A stretch of DNA of 16,581 nucleotides from Acidobacteriota bacterium. GTDB taxonomy: Bacteria; Acidobacteriota; Terriglobia; Terriglobales; Acidobacteriaceae. The stretch is from NCBI GenBank assembly GCA_021780095.1, contig JAJXZK010000045.1, positions 1 through 16,581 of the forward strand. Reading direction: 5' to 3'. The notes beneath the pieces were generated by a model. It made no database searches. It was not told the DNA's origin and saw only the letters and a list, made by a program, of their open reading frames with translations. How positions within the stretch are numbered: position 1 is the stretch's first letter; each line of letters starts with the position of its first letter. Below are positions 1-6,877 of this stretch, in pieces. The position numbers were made by a program, and so were the translations under genes.

Positions 1-377
1 ACAACATTTACGGACGGCATGCTTGCCTCAATGTCAGTTGTTTGCCAGAGGGCGATCCCGGGGGCGTATTGTTTCGCGCTCTGGAGCCGCTGCAAGGCAT
101 ACCGCAAATGCGGCGCAACCGGGGGCTGAGTGAGTCGGCTGGAATTCATCACCTGACTTCGGGGCCGGGGAAACTGTGCCAGGCCTTGGGCATCTCACGC
201 GCCGCGGATAACGGGCTGGACTTAACCCGCGCCGATGGTCGATTGAGTTTGATGGAAGACGATTTTTGCTGCGGAGAAATCCGCGTGACGCCGCGCATTG
301 GAATCAGCAAAGCAGCGGATTGGCCGCTACGATTTTTTCTTGCGGGGCACGCCTGCGTTTCCGCACGTGGCCGCTAG
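1..377 (+). CDS. DNA-3-methyladenine glycosylase (Mpg/AAG family), C-terminal part, 5' end outside the window
   Basis: The frame is open from the left edge and closes with TAG at 375-377, giving 124 visible residues. These match the C-terminal half of the alkyladenine DNA glycosylase family, which excises alkylated purines in base-excision repair. Landmarks are an IYGRHACLN segment (human AAG has IYGMYFCMN), RALEPLQG, an LTSGPGKLCQALGIS block at about 153-197, and the closing pattern RIGIS...PLRFFLAG...VS. The catalytic Glu lies upstream in this family and is outside the window. An apparent TTG start near 42 is only an internal Leu codon, because the homology continues upstream of it. The last 51 bases overlap the 3' end of panC on the other strand. 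The family call is firm; the exact substrate range cannot be read from here. Confidence 0.87.
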   Translation, partial: NIYGRHACLNVSCLPEGDPGGVLFRALEPLQGIPQMRRNRGLSESAGIHHLTSGPGKLCQALGISRAADNGLDLTRADGRLSLMEDDFCCGEIRVTPRIGISKAADWPLRFFLAGHACVSARGR

Positions 378-1244
378 CAGAACGTTGTCGATGAGCCGCG
401 TATTGCCGACATATGCGGCAATCGCCAGCAGTCCACCTGCGGCGACATCATCGATCGGCAGCAGAGTATCGGGGTCAACGACCGCGACATAGTCCAAACG
501 AAGGGCGGGTTCCTCCTGCAGGGCTGCGCGCATGGTTTGCAGCAGCGCGGAGGCGGTCGGCGCGGCGACTTCGCCGCGGGCGACCTGCATCTCCGCCAAC
601 TGGAGAGCCCGGGAAAGCGCGAGCGCTTGTCGTCGTTCCTGCGCGGAAAGATAGCGATTGCGTGAGCTCATCGCCAACCCATCAGGCTCGCGCACGGTAG
701 CGCAGACGATGAGCTCAAGCGGGAAGTCGAGGTCGCGCACCATCTTTCGCAGGACGGCAACCTGCGCTGCATCCTTTTGGCCGAAGAAGGAAAAGTCTGG
801 CTGCACGATGTGGAAGAGTTTGGCGACCACGGTGGCCACTCCGCGAAAATGTCCGGGCCGCGACGCTCCATCAAGGCGGTCACTCACGCCTTCAACATCG
901 ACAAAAGTTGAAGCGCCTTGCGGATACATCGCCTCCGCAGTGGGAGTGAATACAACATCGACGCCTTCGGCCTCAAGCATCTGACAGTCCTGTTCCAGGG
1001 TGCGCGGATAGCGGCTGAAATCCTCATTCGGGCCGAACTGCGTGGGGTTAACGAAGATCGAGGCGACCACGAGATCGCAACGTTGACGCGCGGCCTGCAC
1101 CAGGGAACGATGGCCGGCATGCAGCGCGCCCATTGTGGGTACAAAGCCGACGCTCCGAGGCGCTTGCCCCTCATTGCTGGAGCGGCCGCCGCGGCGACTG
1201 CGCAGTGTTGCGCGAAGCTCTGAAATATCCGAGAGAATCTGCAT
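327..1244 (-). CDS. panC: Pantothenate synthetase (pantoate-beta-alanine ligase)
   Basis: This 305-residue cytoplasmic enzyme condenses pantoate with beta-alanine using ATP, the last step of pantothenate (vitamin B5, CoA precursor) synthesis. Family motifs are clear: VPTMGALHAGH (about residues 35-45), the nucleotidyltransferase HxGH-type signature; FVNPTQFGPNEDFSRYPRT (64-82); FFGQKDAAQVAVLRKMVRDL (153-172); and the MSSRNRYLS loop (192-200), equivalent to KMSKS. It starts at an ATG 12 bases after the panB stop on the same strand, so the two genes are almost certainly cotranscribed. No strong Shine-Dalgarno is seen before this ATG, which fits translation linked to panB. The C-terminus ends in a basic RKKKS tail. 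Its 3' end overlaps the converging glycosylase gene. Confidence 0.96.
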   Translation of the reverse strand: MQILSDISELRATLRSRRGGRSSNEGQAPRSVGFVPTMGALHAGHRSLVQAARQRCDLVVASIFVNPTQFGPNEDFSRYPRTLEQDCQMLEAEGVDVVFTPTAEAMYPQGASTFVDVEGVSDRLDGASRPGHFRGVATVVAKLFHIVQPDFSFFGQKDAAQVAVLRKMVRDLDFPLELIVCATVREPDGLAMSSRNRYLSAQERRQALALSRALQLAEMQVARGEVAAPTASALLQTMRAALQEEPALRLDYVAVVDPDTLLPIDDVAAGGLLAIAAYVGNTRLIDNVLLAATCGNAGVPRKKKS

Positions 1245-1256
1245 GAATCGAATTAT

Positions 1257-2204
1257 CTATGCTCGCCGCGGCGAGGGAGGTTGCCGAATGGTCGCCGCAG
1301 CCACAGTGGCGCGCTTTGCTGTTGCGCGAGCGAAGCTACCGCGTGCCTCTGCTGAGAGATGGTAGCTCTCCGCATCGTTGGGAAAATCGCCGGTCTCTAC
1401 ATCTTTGCGATAAGTTTCGACGGCGTTGCGAATCAGCGAGGCGGCATCCCCGTAGCGACGCACAAATTTTGCCGCAGGTGCAAAGCTAAGGTTCAGCAAA
1501 TCGTGCAGCACCAGGATTTGGCCGTCGCACTCCGGACCGGCGCCAATGCCAATCGTGGGAATCGTCAGCTCAGCGGTAATGCGTGCCGCGACTTCGCGCG
1601 GAACACCTTCCAGTACCAGCAACGCTGCGCCGGCGGCTTCCAGGGCCACTGCATCCTCGATCAAGTGCTCGGCTGCGGAAAGCGTTTTGCCCTGCACACG
1701 GTATCCGCCCATGCGATGCAGCGATTGCGGCGTCAGGCCGAGATGTCCAATGACGGAGATTTCTGCATCAGTCAACCGCGATACCAACTCAACCCGGTTG
1801 CGCCCGCCTTCCACCTTAACCGCTTCGGCACCGGCTTCCTTTACAAAGCGCAGCGCGTTGCGAACGCCCTGCTGCACATCCTCGTGATAGGAGGCGTAGG
1901 GCATGTCCGCGGCCAGAAGCGCGCGGCGGACACCTCGTCGCACGGCTCGCGTACAGAGAAGCATCTCCTCCATCGTGACCGGCAGCGTGCTTTCGTAACC
2001 CAGCATTACCATGCCCAGGGAATCGCCGACAAGGATCAGGTCGACGCTGGCTTCATCCACCAGCCGCGCCATGGCATAGTCATAGGCCGTCAGCGCGGAA
2101 ATGGGCACGCGATTGCGTTTCTTTTCCTGCAATGTTGGGAGGGTGATCTTCAAGGAAGATGAAGCGTGGGCAGCGCCGTCGCTGCGCGGTTCGGTCAGGC
2201 TCAT
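1257..2204 (-). CDS. panB: 3-methyl-2-oxobutanoate hydroxymethyltransferase (ketopantoate hydroxymethyltransferase)
   Basis: PanB transfers a hydroxymethyl group from 5,10-methylene-tetrahydrofolate to alpha-ketoisovalerate, giving ketopantoate; it is the first committed step of the pathway that PanC finishes. I chose the ATG at 2202-2204 (315 aa) because GGAG lies about 6 bases upstream; the frame also opens at a TTG 24 bases further up with no comparable site. Numbering from the ATG, visible motifs are the GDS...GYEST metal-binding stretch with D61, the DMPYASYH region with D100, K130/E132 in the KVEG motif, GHLGLTPQ (about 153-160), and E199 in LEGVP. The D-D spacing (39) and E-E spacing (67) match those I recall for E. 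coli PanB. A 14-bp palindrome (CTCGCCGCGGCGAG, 1262-1275) lies at the extreme 3' end of the gene. Confidence 0.96.
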   Translation of the reverse strand: MSLTEPRSDGAAHASSSLKITLPTLQEKKRNRVPISALTAYDYAMARLVDEASVDLILVGDSLGMVMLGYESTLPVTMEEMLLCTRAVRRGVRRALLAADMPYASYHEDVQQGVRNALRFVKEAGAEAVKVEGGRNRVELVSRLTDAEISVIGHLGLTPQSLHRMGGYRVQGKTLSAAEHLIEDAVALEAAGAALLVLEGVPREVAARITAELTIPTIGIGAGPECDGQILVLHDLLNLSFAPAAKFVRRYGDAASLIRNAVETYRKDVETGDFPNDAESYHLSAEARGSFARATAKRATVAAATIRQPPSPRRA

Positions 2205-2276
2205 CGCAATCTCCAGTGCAGTTCCCAAGTTGCCGATGTTTTGGCCAGGTGCGGGATACCGCCCGTAACGAACCTC

Positions 2277-2305
2277 AGAATACGCCTGTCCTGCCGCCCT
2301 TACAA
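2277..2305 (-). promoter_or_regulatory. Candidate sigma70-type promoter for panB-panC
   Basis: On the minus strand TTGTAA (2305-2300) and TATTCT (2282-2277) are separated by exactly 17 bases. Each hexamer matches 4 of 6 consensus positions. Transcription would begin near 2270, giving a leader of about 65 bases to the panB ATG at 2204. This was found by eye only, so the confidence is moderate. Confidence 0.4.
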
Positions 2306-2524
2306 ATTTGGACAGATTCGTAGTAGGCCGATTTGAATTGGGTCGCTAAACTGTTTCTTCTGCCTCCGGGGCAACCGCCAGCGGACTGTTGCATTCTAAA
2401 ACCCACGGAAACGTATGCCCCAGGACTCACCATTCTACCGGGCAATCGTCCATCTGTTAGTCAGCCGCCACAATCTGGCGACCGAAAAGCACGCCAAACG
2501 GGGCTATTCGAGCCCGTCCGCATG

Positions 2525-2530
2525 AGGAGG
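2525..2530 (+). promoter_or_regulatory. Strong ribosome binding site fixing the start at 2537
   Basis: A full AGGAGG sits six bases upstream of the ATG at 2537. That ATG is followed at once by a signal peptide. This decides between the true start and the 68-codon-longer open frame. Confidence 0.85.
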
Positions 2531-2536
2531 CCTCAC

Positions 2537-3406
2537 ATGAAGCGGATTTGGTACGCTCTCCCATTGTTACTGCTCGCCGTACCGGTCGCCGGAAATGCTG
2601 CTGAACAACTGATTCCGGCTGGATCGCTGATCCAATGCACAGTTTCGGAGCCAAAGCTGTCATCGAAGAATATTGATGTAGGCGACCCGATTCTATGCGA
2701 GATAAGCCACTTTCAACTCTACGGCCGGTCCGTGTTTCCCTATGGCAGCTACCTGGTGGGTCAGTTCCAAGACTACAGAGATCCGGGTCACTTTGTCGGC
2801 AAAGGCTGGATGCAGCTGGAGTTTGACCGAGTGGCCATGCCGCCGGACCAGGAAATACCGATTCAGGCCAAAGTGGTGTATGTCCCAGGATATTCAGTCG
2901 ATAAGAAGGGCAAGATCGATGGAAAAGGTCATCCGGTGCGAGACACTATCGCCTGGTCGATCCCCGTCCTCTGGCCGATCGATCTGGTGAACCTTCCGCG
3001 GCGCGGACCACGTCCCGTACTGAAGCCAGAAACGCGCCTCACCCTCAAAATCATGGAGGATGTGCGAGTTTCAACGTCGCCGCAGGCTCCGCTCAATTCC
3101 GAAGGTTTCGCGCAGCGTTCCCCCATGTCGTATTCGCCTCCGGCGGTTGCGCCGTCTGCGGGGCAACGCTCGATCGGCTATGCCCAAGTTCGTGGAGCGA
3201 CGCCGCAGTGGATCGCCCTGGTGACTCAGGATGGCTATACGCGGTGGACGACACGCTACTGGTTCGATGGCGGAACGCGGGTCGTCTATGTCGCCACGAA
3301 CGGGCGCGCCTATACTTTCCCAATCGAACGTCTGGACTTGGCGAAGACGATGGCGGTCAATCGTGAACATGGGGTCGACTTCGTGATCCGCTCTCAGGGA
3401 TATTGA
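2537..3406 (+). CDS. Secreted protein with VirB10/TrbI-like beta domain, function unknown
   Basis: The start is fixed by an ideal AGGAGG, giving 289 residues. Residues 1-22 form a typical Sec signal peptide (MKRIWY, then a Leu/Val-rich core, cleavage likely near NAA). Residues about 26-112 follow the pattern seen in VirB10/TrbI-type outer-membrane channel proteins: an IPAGSLIQC strand, a GDPILCEI strand, FPYGSYLVGQF, and then WMQLEFDRVAMPPDQEIPI. C34 and C54 could form a disulfide. A Pro/Ser-rich linker at about 178-212 leads to a short C-terminal domain (about 213-289) rich in aromatic and Arg residues. No type IV secretion genes lie nearby, so a stand-alone periplasmic or envelope role is more likely than conjugation. 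The similarity is by pattern only and the function is not known. Confidence 0.75.
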   Translation: MKRIWYALPLLLLAVPVAGNAAEQLIPAGSLIQCTVSEPKLSSKNIDVGDPILCEISHFQLYGRSVFPYGSYLVGQFQDYRDPGHFVGKGWMQLEFDRVAMPPDQEIPIQAKVVYVPGYSVDKKGKIDGKGHPVRDTIAWSIPVLWPIDLVNLPRRGPRPVLKPETRLTLKIMEDVRVSTSPQAPLNSEGFAQRSPMSYSPPAVAPSAGQRSIGYAQVRGATPQWIALVTQDGYTRWTTRYWFDGGTRVVYVATNGRAYTFPIERLDLAKTMAVNREHGVDFVIRSQGY

Positions 3407-3407
3407 G

Positions 3408-3427
3408 GCTGGGACCAGCGGGTTTTT
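3408..3427 (+). terminator. Weak terminator-like hairpin after the secreted-protein gene
   Basis: GCTG-GGAC-CAGC (3408-3419) is followed by GGG and five T residues (3423-3427). The stem is only 4-5 bp, so termination would be weak at best. It lies directly after the stop codon at 3404-3406. Confidence 0.3.
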
Positions 3428-3492
3428 AATGCCAGAAGCCGTGTGCCCTATGGCGTGCGAATGAAGCTGACCATCCTGAACATCGGATATTC

Positions 3493-4881
3493 ATGTCAGG
3501 CAGAGCACGGTTCTCTTCGTGGAACTGTTGCATTCGATTTATCGTAACTTGCAACAGGATGGATCGACTCTACAGTTGGCCATGGGTGGAAGCGCAGGTG
3601 GCGCGAACCATCGAAGTGTGGAACGCCGGTGCCGGGCGGTCGGCGCTGGGCGGCGTGCAGTACAGTGTGCAAGAGCAGCAGCGGCGGGAAAACGTCTACG
3701 ACGATGCGTTGCGCGCCGTCGAAAGGGAGCTGAAGCAAACCCCTCGAAGTCAGACGGAGCGACGGCAAACACAGGAGAGGATCACGGCAGCATTCGCGCG
3801 GTTTTCCGCAGCGGCATTGGGGCTGGAGCCGGATGCGGTCGACCTGCTGACCCACGATTTTTTGCCCGTAGGTACAAAGCTGGCTCGGTGGGCGAGGCGG
3901 TTCGATCCCAGCCTGAGCATGCCTGACATTGTGCAGGCCTGCCGCAATGCCTGGACGGCTTGCGGATTGCAGCCGCTACTCGGCGAGGCCGTCGGGATCA
4001 CTCCGTCCATTTTGGGATATAGCCTGTTGTATCCGTATAGCGACAATTATCTGGACCGGGTGGATATTTCCCGGAAGGCTAAGCTGCGATTCAGCGAGCG
4101 ATTTCGGGATCGGCTGCGAGGCGAAATGGCTTTTGCCGAGGACGATCGCGAGGCGGCGATATGGATACTGGTCGGCCTGATTGAAGAGCAATATCCGCGC
4201 GCTGAGTTCCCTGAAGTTTTTGACTGTCTGCTGGCGATTCATCGGGCGCAGGAGCAGAGCATTGCGCAACTGGAAGCCTCGGACCAATTTGACGACGTGC
4301 GACTGCTGGTGATGAGTTGCGCCAAAGGAGGTAGTTCCGTGATGGCGGATGCGTGCCTGTCGCACGGATGGCTAAGCCCGCAGGAAAGCCGATTTTCCTT
4401 TGAGTGGGGCGTGCTGCTGCAGCTGGGAGACGATTTGCAGGATGTGCGCGCAGACCTGGAACGTGGCTCGGTCACGTTGTTCTCTCGAGCGGCGGCCACA
4501 GGAACGCCGCTCGATTCGCTGGTGCTGCAGTTGCTCCGCTTCAGCGAGCGCGTTGGGGCAAAAATGGACGACTTGCCGAACGGGAACGAGATGCTGCGCG
4601 AATTGTTGCGGATGAGCTGGCGATCGCTGATCATTGGAGCGATTGCGGAGTCGCATGAGTTCTTTACGCCACTGTTTCTAAAAGAAGCGGAATGCTGTTC
4701 GCCGTTTCGCTACGGGTTTTTGCGCGCGCGGGATAAGAAACTCGCGAGCCAGGAGGGACTGTATACGACGCTATTTGAGGCGTTCCTGGAGGCACCGGAC
4801 GATGGCGACGACGACCTGCCGTGGCCGGTAGATCGACGCCTTCCGCAGCTTGAGCCCGATGTGATTCTCGCTCGAACCTGA
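3493..4881 (+). CDS. Class I isoprenoid biosynthesis (terpenoid synthase-fold) enzyme, product unknown
   Basis: The product is 462 residues if translated from the ATG at 3493. It is mostly helical in character and carries two Asp-rich sites expected of class I isoprenoid synthases: DNYLD (184-188), and GDDLQDVRADLERGS (312-326) with D313, D314, D317 and D321. The segment AKGGSSVMADAC (277-288) sits where prenyl/squalene synthase-type enzymes place helices lining the pocket, and FRYGFLRARDKK follows near 405-416. Such enzymes ionise prenyl diphosphates through Mg2+ bound to the Asp motifs. The substrate and product cannot be predicted here, and no terpenoid genes lie beside it. The start is uncertain: the first 22 residues look poor and an in-frame ATG at 3559 is possible; neither has a good ribosome binding site. 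Confidence 0.72.
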   Translation: MSGRARFSSWNCCIRFIVTCNRMDRLYSWPWVEAQVARTIEVWNAGAGRSALGGVQYSVQEQQRRENVYDDALRAVERELKQTPRSQTERRQTQERITAAFARFSAAALGLEPDAVDLLTHDFLPVGTKLARWARRFDPSLSMPDIVQACRNAWTACGLQPLLGEAVGITPSILGYSLLYPYSDNYLDRVDISRKAKLRFSERFRDRLRGEMAFAEDDREAAIWILVGLIEEQYPRAEFPEVFDCLLAIHRAQEQSIAQLEASDQFDDVRLLVMSCAKGGSSVMADACLSHGWLSPQESRFSFEWGVLLQLGDDLQDVRADLERGSVTLFSRAAATGTPLDSLVLQLLRFSERVGAKMDDLPNGNEMLRELLRMSWRSLIIGAIAESHEFFTPLFLKEAECCSPFRYGFLRARDKKLASQEGLYTTLFEAFLEAPDDGDDDLPWPVDRRLPQLEPDVILART

Positions 4882-4883
4882 AT

Positions 4884-5039
4884 GTGGGCGCATCCCGGCG
4901 GCAAGACCATGCCGCCGTAGAAGGTGCGGCCCAATGCCCTGGCGGCCAACTGGATCTGACCATTCCGGCCTCCGTGTATGGGAGCGCCGTCATTGAAAAT
5001 GCTAAGAAACTCTGGGGCTCTTATGCTTATAAGGAATAA
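4884..5039 (+). pseudogene. Possible small ORF or C-terminal gene remnant
   Basis: A frame with an upstream stop (TGA at 4851) and a GTG at 4884 closes with TAA at 5037-5039. Its last 31 residues (from GQLDLTIPAS to LWGSYAYKE) have a normal protein composition, with aliphatic and aromatic residues spaced as in a real C-terminus. The first 20 or so residues do not. No ribosome binding site supports the GTG. This could be the end of a decayed gene, a small protein, or chance. I do not recognise a family. Confidence 0.18.
5028..5033 (+). promoter_or_regulatory. Possible -10 element for the DsrE/SBP/cytochrome operon
   Basis: TATAAG (5028-5033) matches five of six bases of a -10 element in the most AT-rich patch before the cassette, with a TG dinucleotide 2 bases upstream. 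No acceptable -35 lies 16-18 bases further up. If used, the leader would be about 150 bases and would include the inverted repeat at 5062-5105. Confidence 0.25.
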
Positions 5040-5192
5040 GAATTTGTAATTTCCTTCCGCACGATCCGAGAGCTAAGCTGAACTCTGGAACGAGAGGCCG
5101 GATCGCCGCTTCGGCATGTCTCCAAAGCATGCAACATTCTCGGCGGCCGGGGATGTGACCTTGGGTACATTCGCCAATCGGGAGGAACCATC

Positions 5193-5900
5193 ATGACAGA
5201 ACTTACGCGTCGCAACTTTTTCGGTGCTGCAGCGGCTGCCGCCACGGGCTTTGCCGCACTTGCCGCAGCATCCTCTCCGCTGAAAGCGCAACTTGTCGAC
5301 AAGACCGACGACTGGGAGCTGGCGGAGTTTCGTCGTCTTTTGCAGTCGAAAGCGCGCGCTCGGCAGGTCTACGATGTCACTTCCATTGGAGGCGGGAAAT
5401 TCTTAAACAACATTAAGAACTCCTTGAACGGATTTCACTTTGGCTTCGGATATCCCACGGATCAGATCCATGTGCTGGCCGCGCTGCACGGTCCAGCGAA
5501 CCTGTTGAACTTCGACGATTATGTGTGGGAGAAATACCGTGTTGGCGAGTGGCTCAAGGTCGACGATCCCAAGACCGGAAAGCCTGCCACGCGTAACATT
5601 TTTTATTCCGCTCAGATGCCGCACTTCGCTTCGAAGGACCCCGAGAGCGAAGAATCAATATTTCAGAACACCAGTATTGAAGTGCTGCAGTCTCGCGGCG
5701 TGCGCTTCCTGAGTTGTCACACGGCCAGCGAAGAACAATCCAAGATTGTGATTCAGCGTCTGGGTCTTTCGCAAACGCAGGATGCGGTAGTGAAGGACTG
5801 GCAGGCGCATACCCTTCCTGGCGTGCTCGTGGTTGCTTCTATGGTGGCCGCCATCGCAGTGTTGCAATGCGAAGGCCACTACTCCTACATCACGGTCTGA
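5193..5900 (+). CDS. Tat-exported DsrE-family protein
   Basis: This 235-residue protein starts at an ATG behind a clear GGAGGA. The N-terminus LTRRNFFGAAAAAA is a twin-arginine signal (R6-R7) followed by an Ala-rich core, with cleavage likely near KAQ (31-33), so the folded protein is sent to the periplasm. The mature part fits the DsrE/DsrF-like fold: an HVLAALHGPANLLN strand-helix (93-106), then IEVLQSRGVRFLSCHTAS (162-179), and a C-terminal LPGVLVV...AVLQCEGHYSYI (208-233). C175 follows the strand where sulfur-carrying members often hold their Cys; C226 is the only other Cys. Known DsrE/TusD-type proteins move sulfane sulfur and usually act in the cytoplasm, so a Tat signal is unusual. It is the first gene of a three-gene cassette; a periplasmic sulfur-binding role is inferred. 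Confidence 0.8.
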   Translation: MTELTRRNFFGAAAAAATGFAALAAASSPLKAQLVDKTDDWELAEFRRLLQSKARARQVYDVTSIGGGKFLNNIKNSLNGFHFGFGYPTDQIHVLAALHGPANLLNFDDYVWEKYRVGEWLKVDDPKTGKPATRNIFYSAQMPHFASKDPESEESIFQNTSIEVLQSRGVRFLSCHTASEEQSKIVIQRLGLSQTQDAVVKDWQAHTLPGVLVVASMVAAIAVLQCEGHYSYITV

Positions 5901-5917
5901 AGGAAAGTGAAAGCACA

Positions 5918-6877
5918 ATGATGCGGAAGAGAATTTCGACAACGTTGCTGGGTCTCATGATTACATTTTCTATGGCGGCTGCCGCGCTGGCGCAGGCCTC
6001 TCCTCCATGGAGTGCAGGCCACAACAATCCGGCAAGCGCCAAGGGGTATGTATTTCCGGTGGATTCGATCGACAATGTGCCCGATCTACATGGCAATCCC
6101 TCCGATGCAAAGCTGGTTCTCTTCATCGGCGGCAATCAGTTTTTTGTGCTGCCCCGGTTGATCGCTGGATTTGAAGTGGAGCATCCCGAACTGCGCGGGC
6201 ACATTTTTTACGAGACGCTGCCGCCTGGGATTTTGCGCCGTCAGATGGCCCACGACAATACCTTGACTTTGGGCAACCTGACCCTGCAGGTGACACCGGA
6301 TGTGTATGAGGCTGGCGCTCGCGTCGTGGAAGAAATGGCACGGCAGGGACAGGTGGAGCGATCGGTCAGTTATGCCACCAACGACCTGGCCATTATGGTG
6401 GCAGCCGGAAATCCGAAACACATCGCCGGTCTCAAAGACCTTGGACAACCCAGCCTGCGGCTCTCCATGCCCAATCCCGAGTGGGAAGGCGTTTCCCGCC
6501 AGATTGCGGCCGCATTGCGCAAAGCGGGCGGCGAAGCACTCTACCAGGCGGCATATATCAGCAAGGTCGCCGATGGAACGACATATCTGACGCACATCCA
6601 CCACCGTCAGACGCCCATGCGGATCATGCAGGGGGAGTCCGACGCCGGTGTAACCTGGGCCTCCGAAGTCCGCTTTCAGGAAATGATCCATAACCCAATC
6701 GTGGGGGTTGCCATTCCCGCGGAGCAAAACAGCACCGCCATCTACGCCGCGGGGGTATTGAAGAACGCGCCCCACGCAGCCGCCGCGCGCGCGTGGGTGC
6801 AATACCTCACGTCGCCGGAAGCGCAGAAAATTTATCACGACTACGGCTTCCAATCTGTCACGGGAAACGCAAAATGA
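5918..6877 (+). CDS. Periplasmic substrate-binding protein, ModA-like (PBP type 2 fold), orphan
   Basis: The gene starts 17 bases after the DsrE-like gene at ATG 5918 (a second ATG follows at 5921; AGGAAAG lies upstream) and encodes 319 residues. Residues 1-26 are a Sec signal peptide ending in an ALAQA-type site. The rest has the order of extracellular molybdate/sulfate-type binding proteins: a first strand [11 protein letters not shown], helices, a crossover near [34 protein letters not shown], a return segment with [13 protein letters not shown], and a closing [24 protein letters not shown] typical of this family. The usual Ser-rich oxyanion pocket of ModA is not obvious, so the ligand is open (molybdate, sulfate, thiosulfate or another anion). 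No ABC permease or ATPase gene is adjacent. It overlaps the cytochrome gene by 4 bp, which implies coupled translation. Confidence 0.78.
   Translation: MMRKRISTTLLGLMITFSMAAAALAQASPPWSAGHNNPASAKGYVFPVDSIDNVPDLHGNPSDAKLVLFIGGNQFFVLPRLIAGFEVEHPELRGHIFYETLPPGILRRQMAHDNTLTLGNLTLQVTPDVYEAGARVVEEMARQGQVERSVSYATNDLAIMVAAGNPKHIAGLKDLGQPSLRLSMPNPEWEGVSRQIAAALRKAGGEALYQAAYISKVADGTTYLTHIHHRQTPMRIMQGESDAGVTWASEVRFQEMIHNPIVGVAIPAEQNSTAIYAAGVLKNAPHAAAARAWVQYLTSPEAQKIYHDYGFQSVTGNAK

Larger units (their letters stand above)
2205..2536. other. Divergent intergenic region between panB and the secreted-protein gene
   Basis: This stretch of about 330 bases separates leftward panB from the rightward gene at 2537. 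It holds the candidate panBC promoter near its left end. Two short hairpins lie near its right end, at 2466-2480 and 2498-2517, just before the ribosome binding site of the rightward gene. A reading frame running through it into the downstream gene (from 2333) has no export-like or domain-like content before the signal peptide, so I treat that part as untranslated. No convincing rightward promoter was found. Confidence 0.5.
4882..5192. other. Intergenic region before the sulfur-type cassette, with possible gene remnant and structured leader
   Basis: About 310 bases. The left part has an inverted repeat GGCGGC-N8-GCCGCC (4897-4916) with no T-tract, and a coding-like frame ending at TAA 5037-5039 (described separately). 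The middle is an AT-rich patch (5021-5050). The right part holds a 7-bp inverted repeat CGATCCG/CGGATCG (5062-5068 and 5099-5105), a small GCCG-CTT-CGGC hairpin (5105-5115), and the ribosome binding site GGAGGA near 5180 for the gene at 5193. Confidence 0.5.

Noticed and set aside
1262..1275. 14-bp palindrome CTCGCCGCGGCGAG at the panB/panC junction
   Set aside because: It lies inside the last codons of panB, has no loop for a hairpin and no T-tract, and is plausible by chance in GC-rich DNA.
1359..2162. Long open frame (267 codons) on the plus strand opposite panB
   Set aside because: It mirrors panB, has no domain-like content or ribosome binding site, and is explained by codon bias in GC-rich DNA.
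2333..2536. Extended N-terminus for the secreted-protein gene
   Set aside because: The AGGAGG at 2525 and the signal peptide beginning at 2537 fix the start. The extension has no domain-like content.
2385..3535. 12-base repeat ACTGTTGCATTC at 2385-2396 and 3524-3535, each upstream of a gene
   Set aside because: Several 12-mer pairs are expected by chance in a window this size, and the distances to the following genes differ.
6086..6853. Long minus-strand frame opposite the substrate-binding protein gene (and a similar one at 6841-7632 opposite the cytochrome gene)
   Set aside because: The plus-strand genes have signal peptides, heme motifs and operon spacing. The antisense frames show no recognisable protein features.
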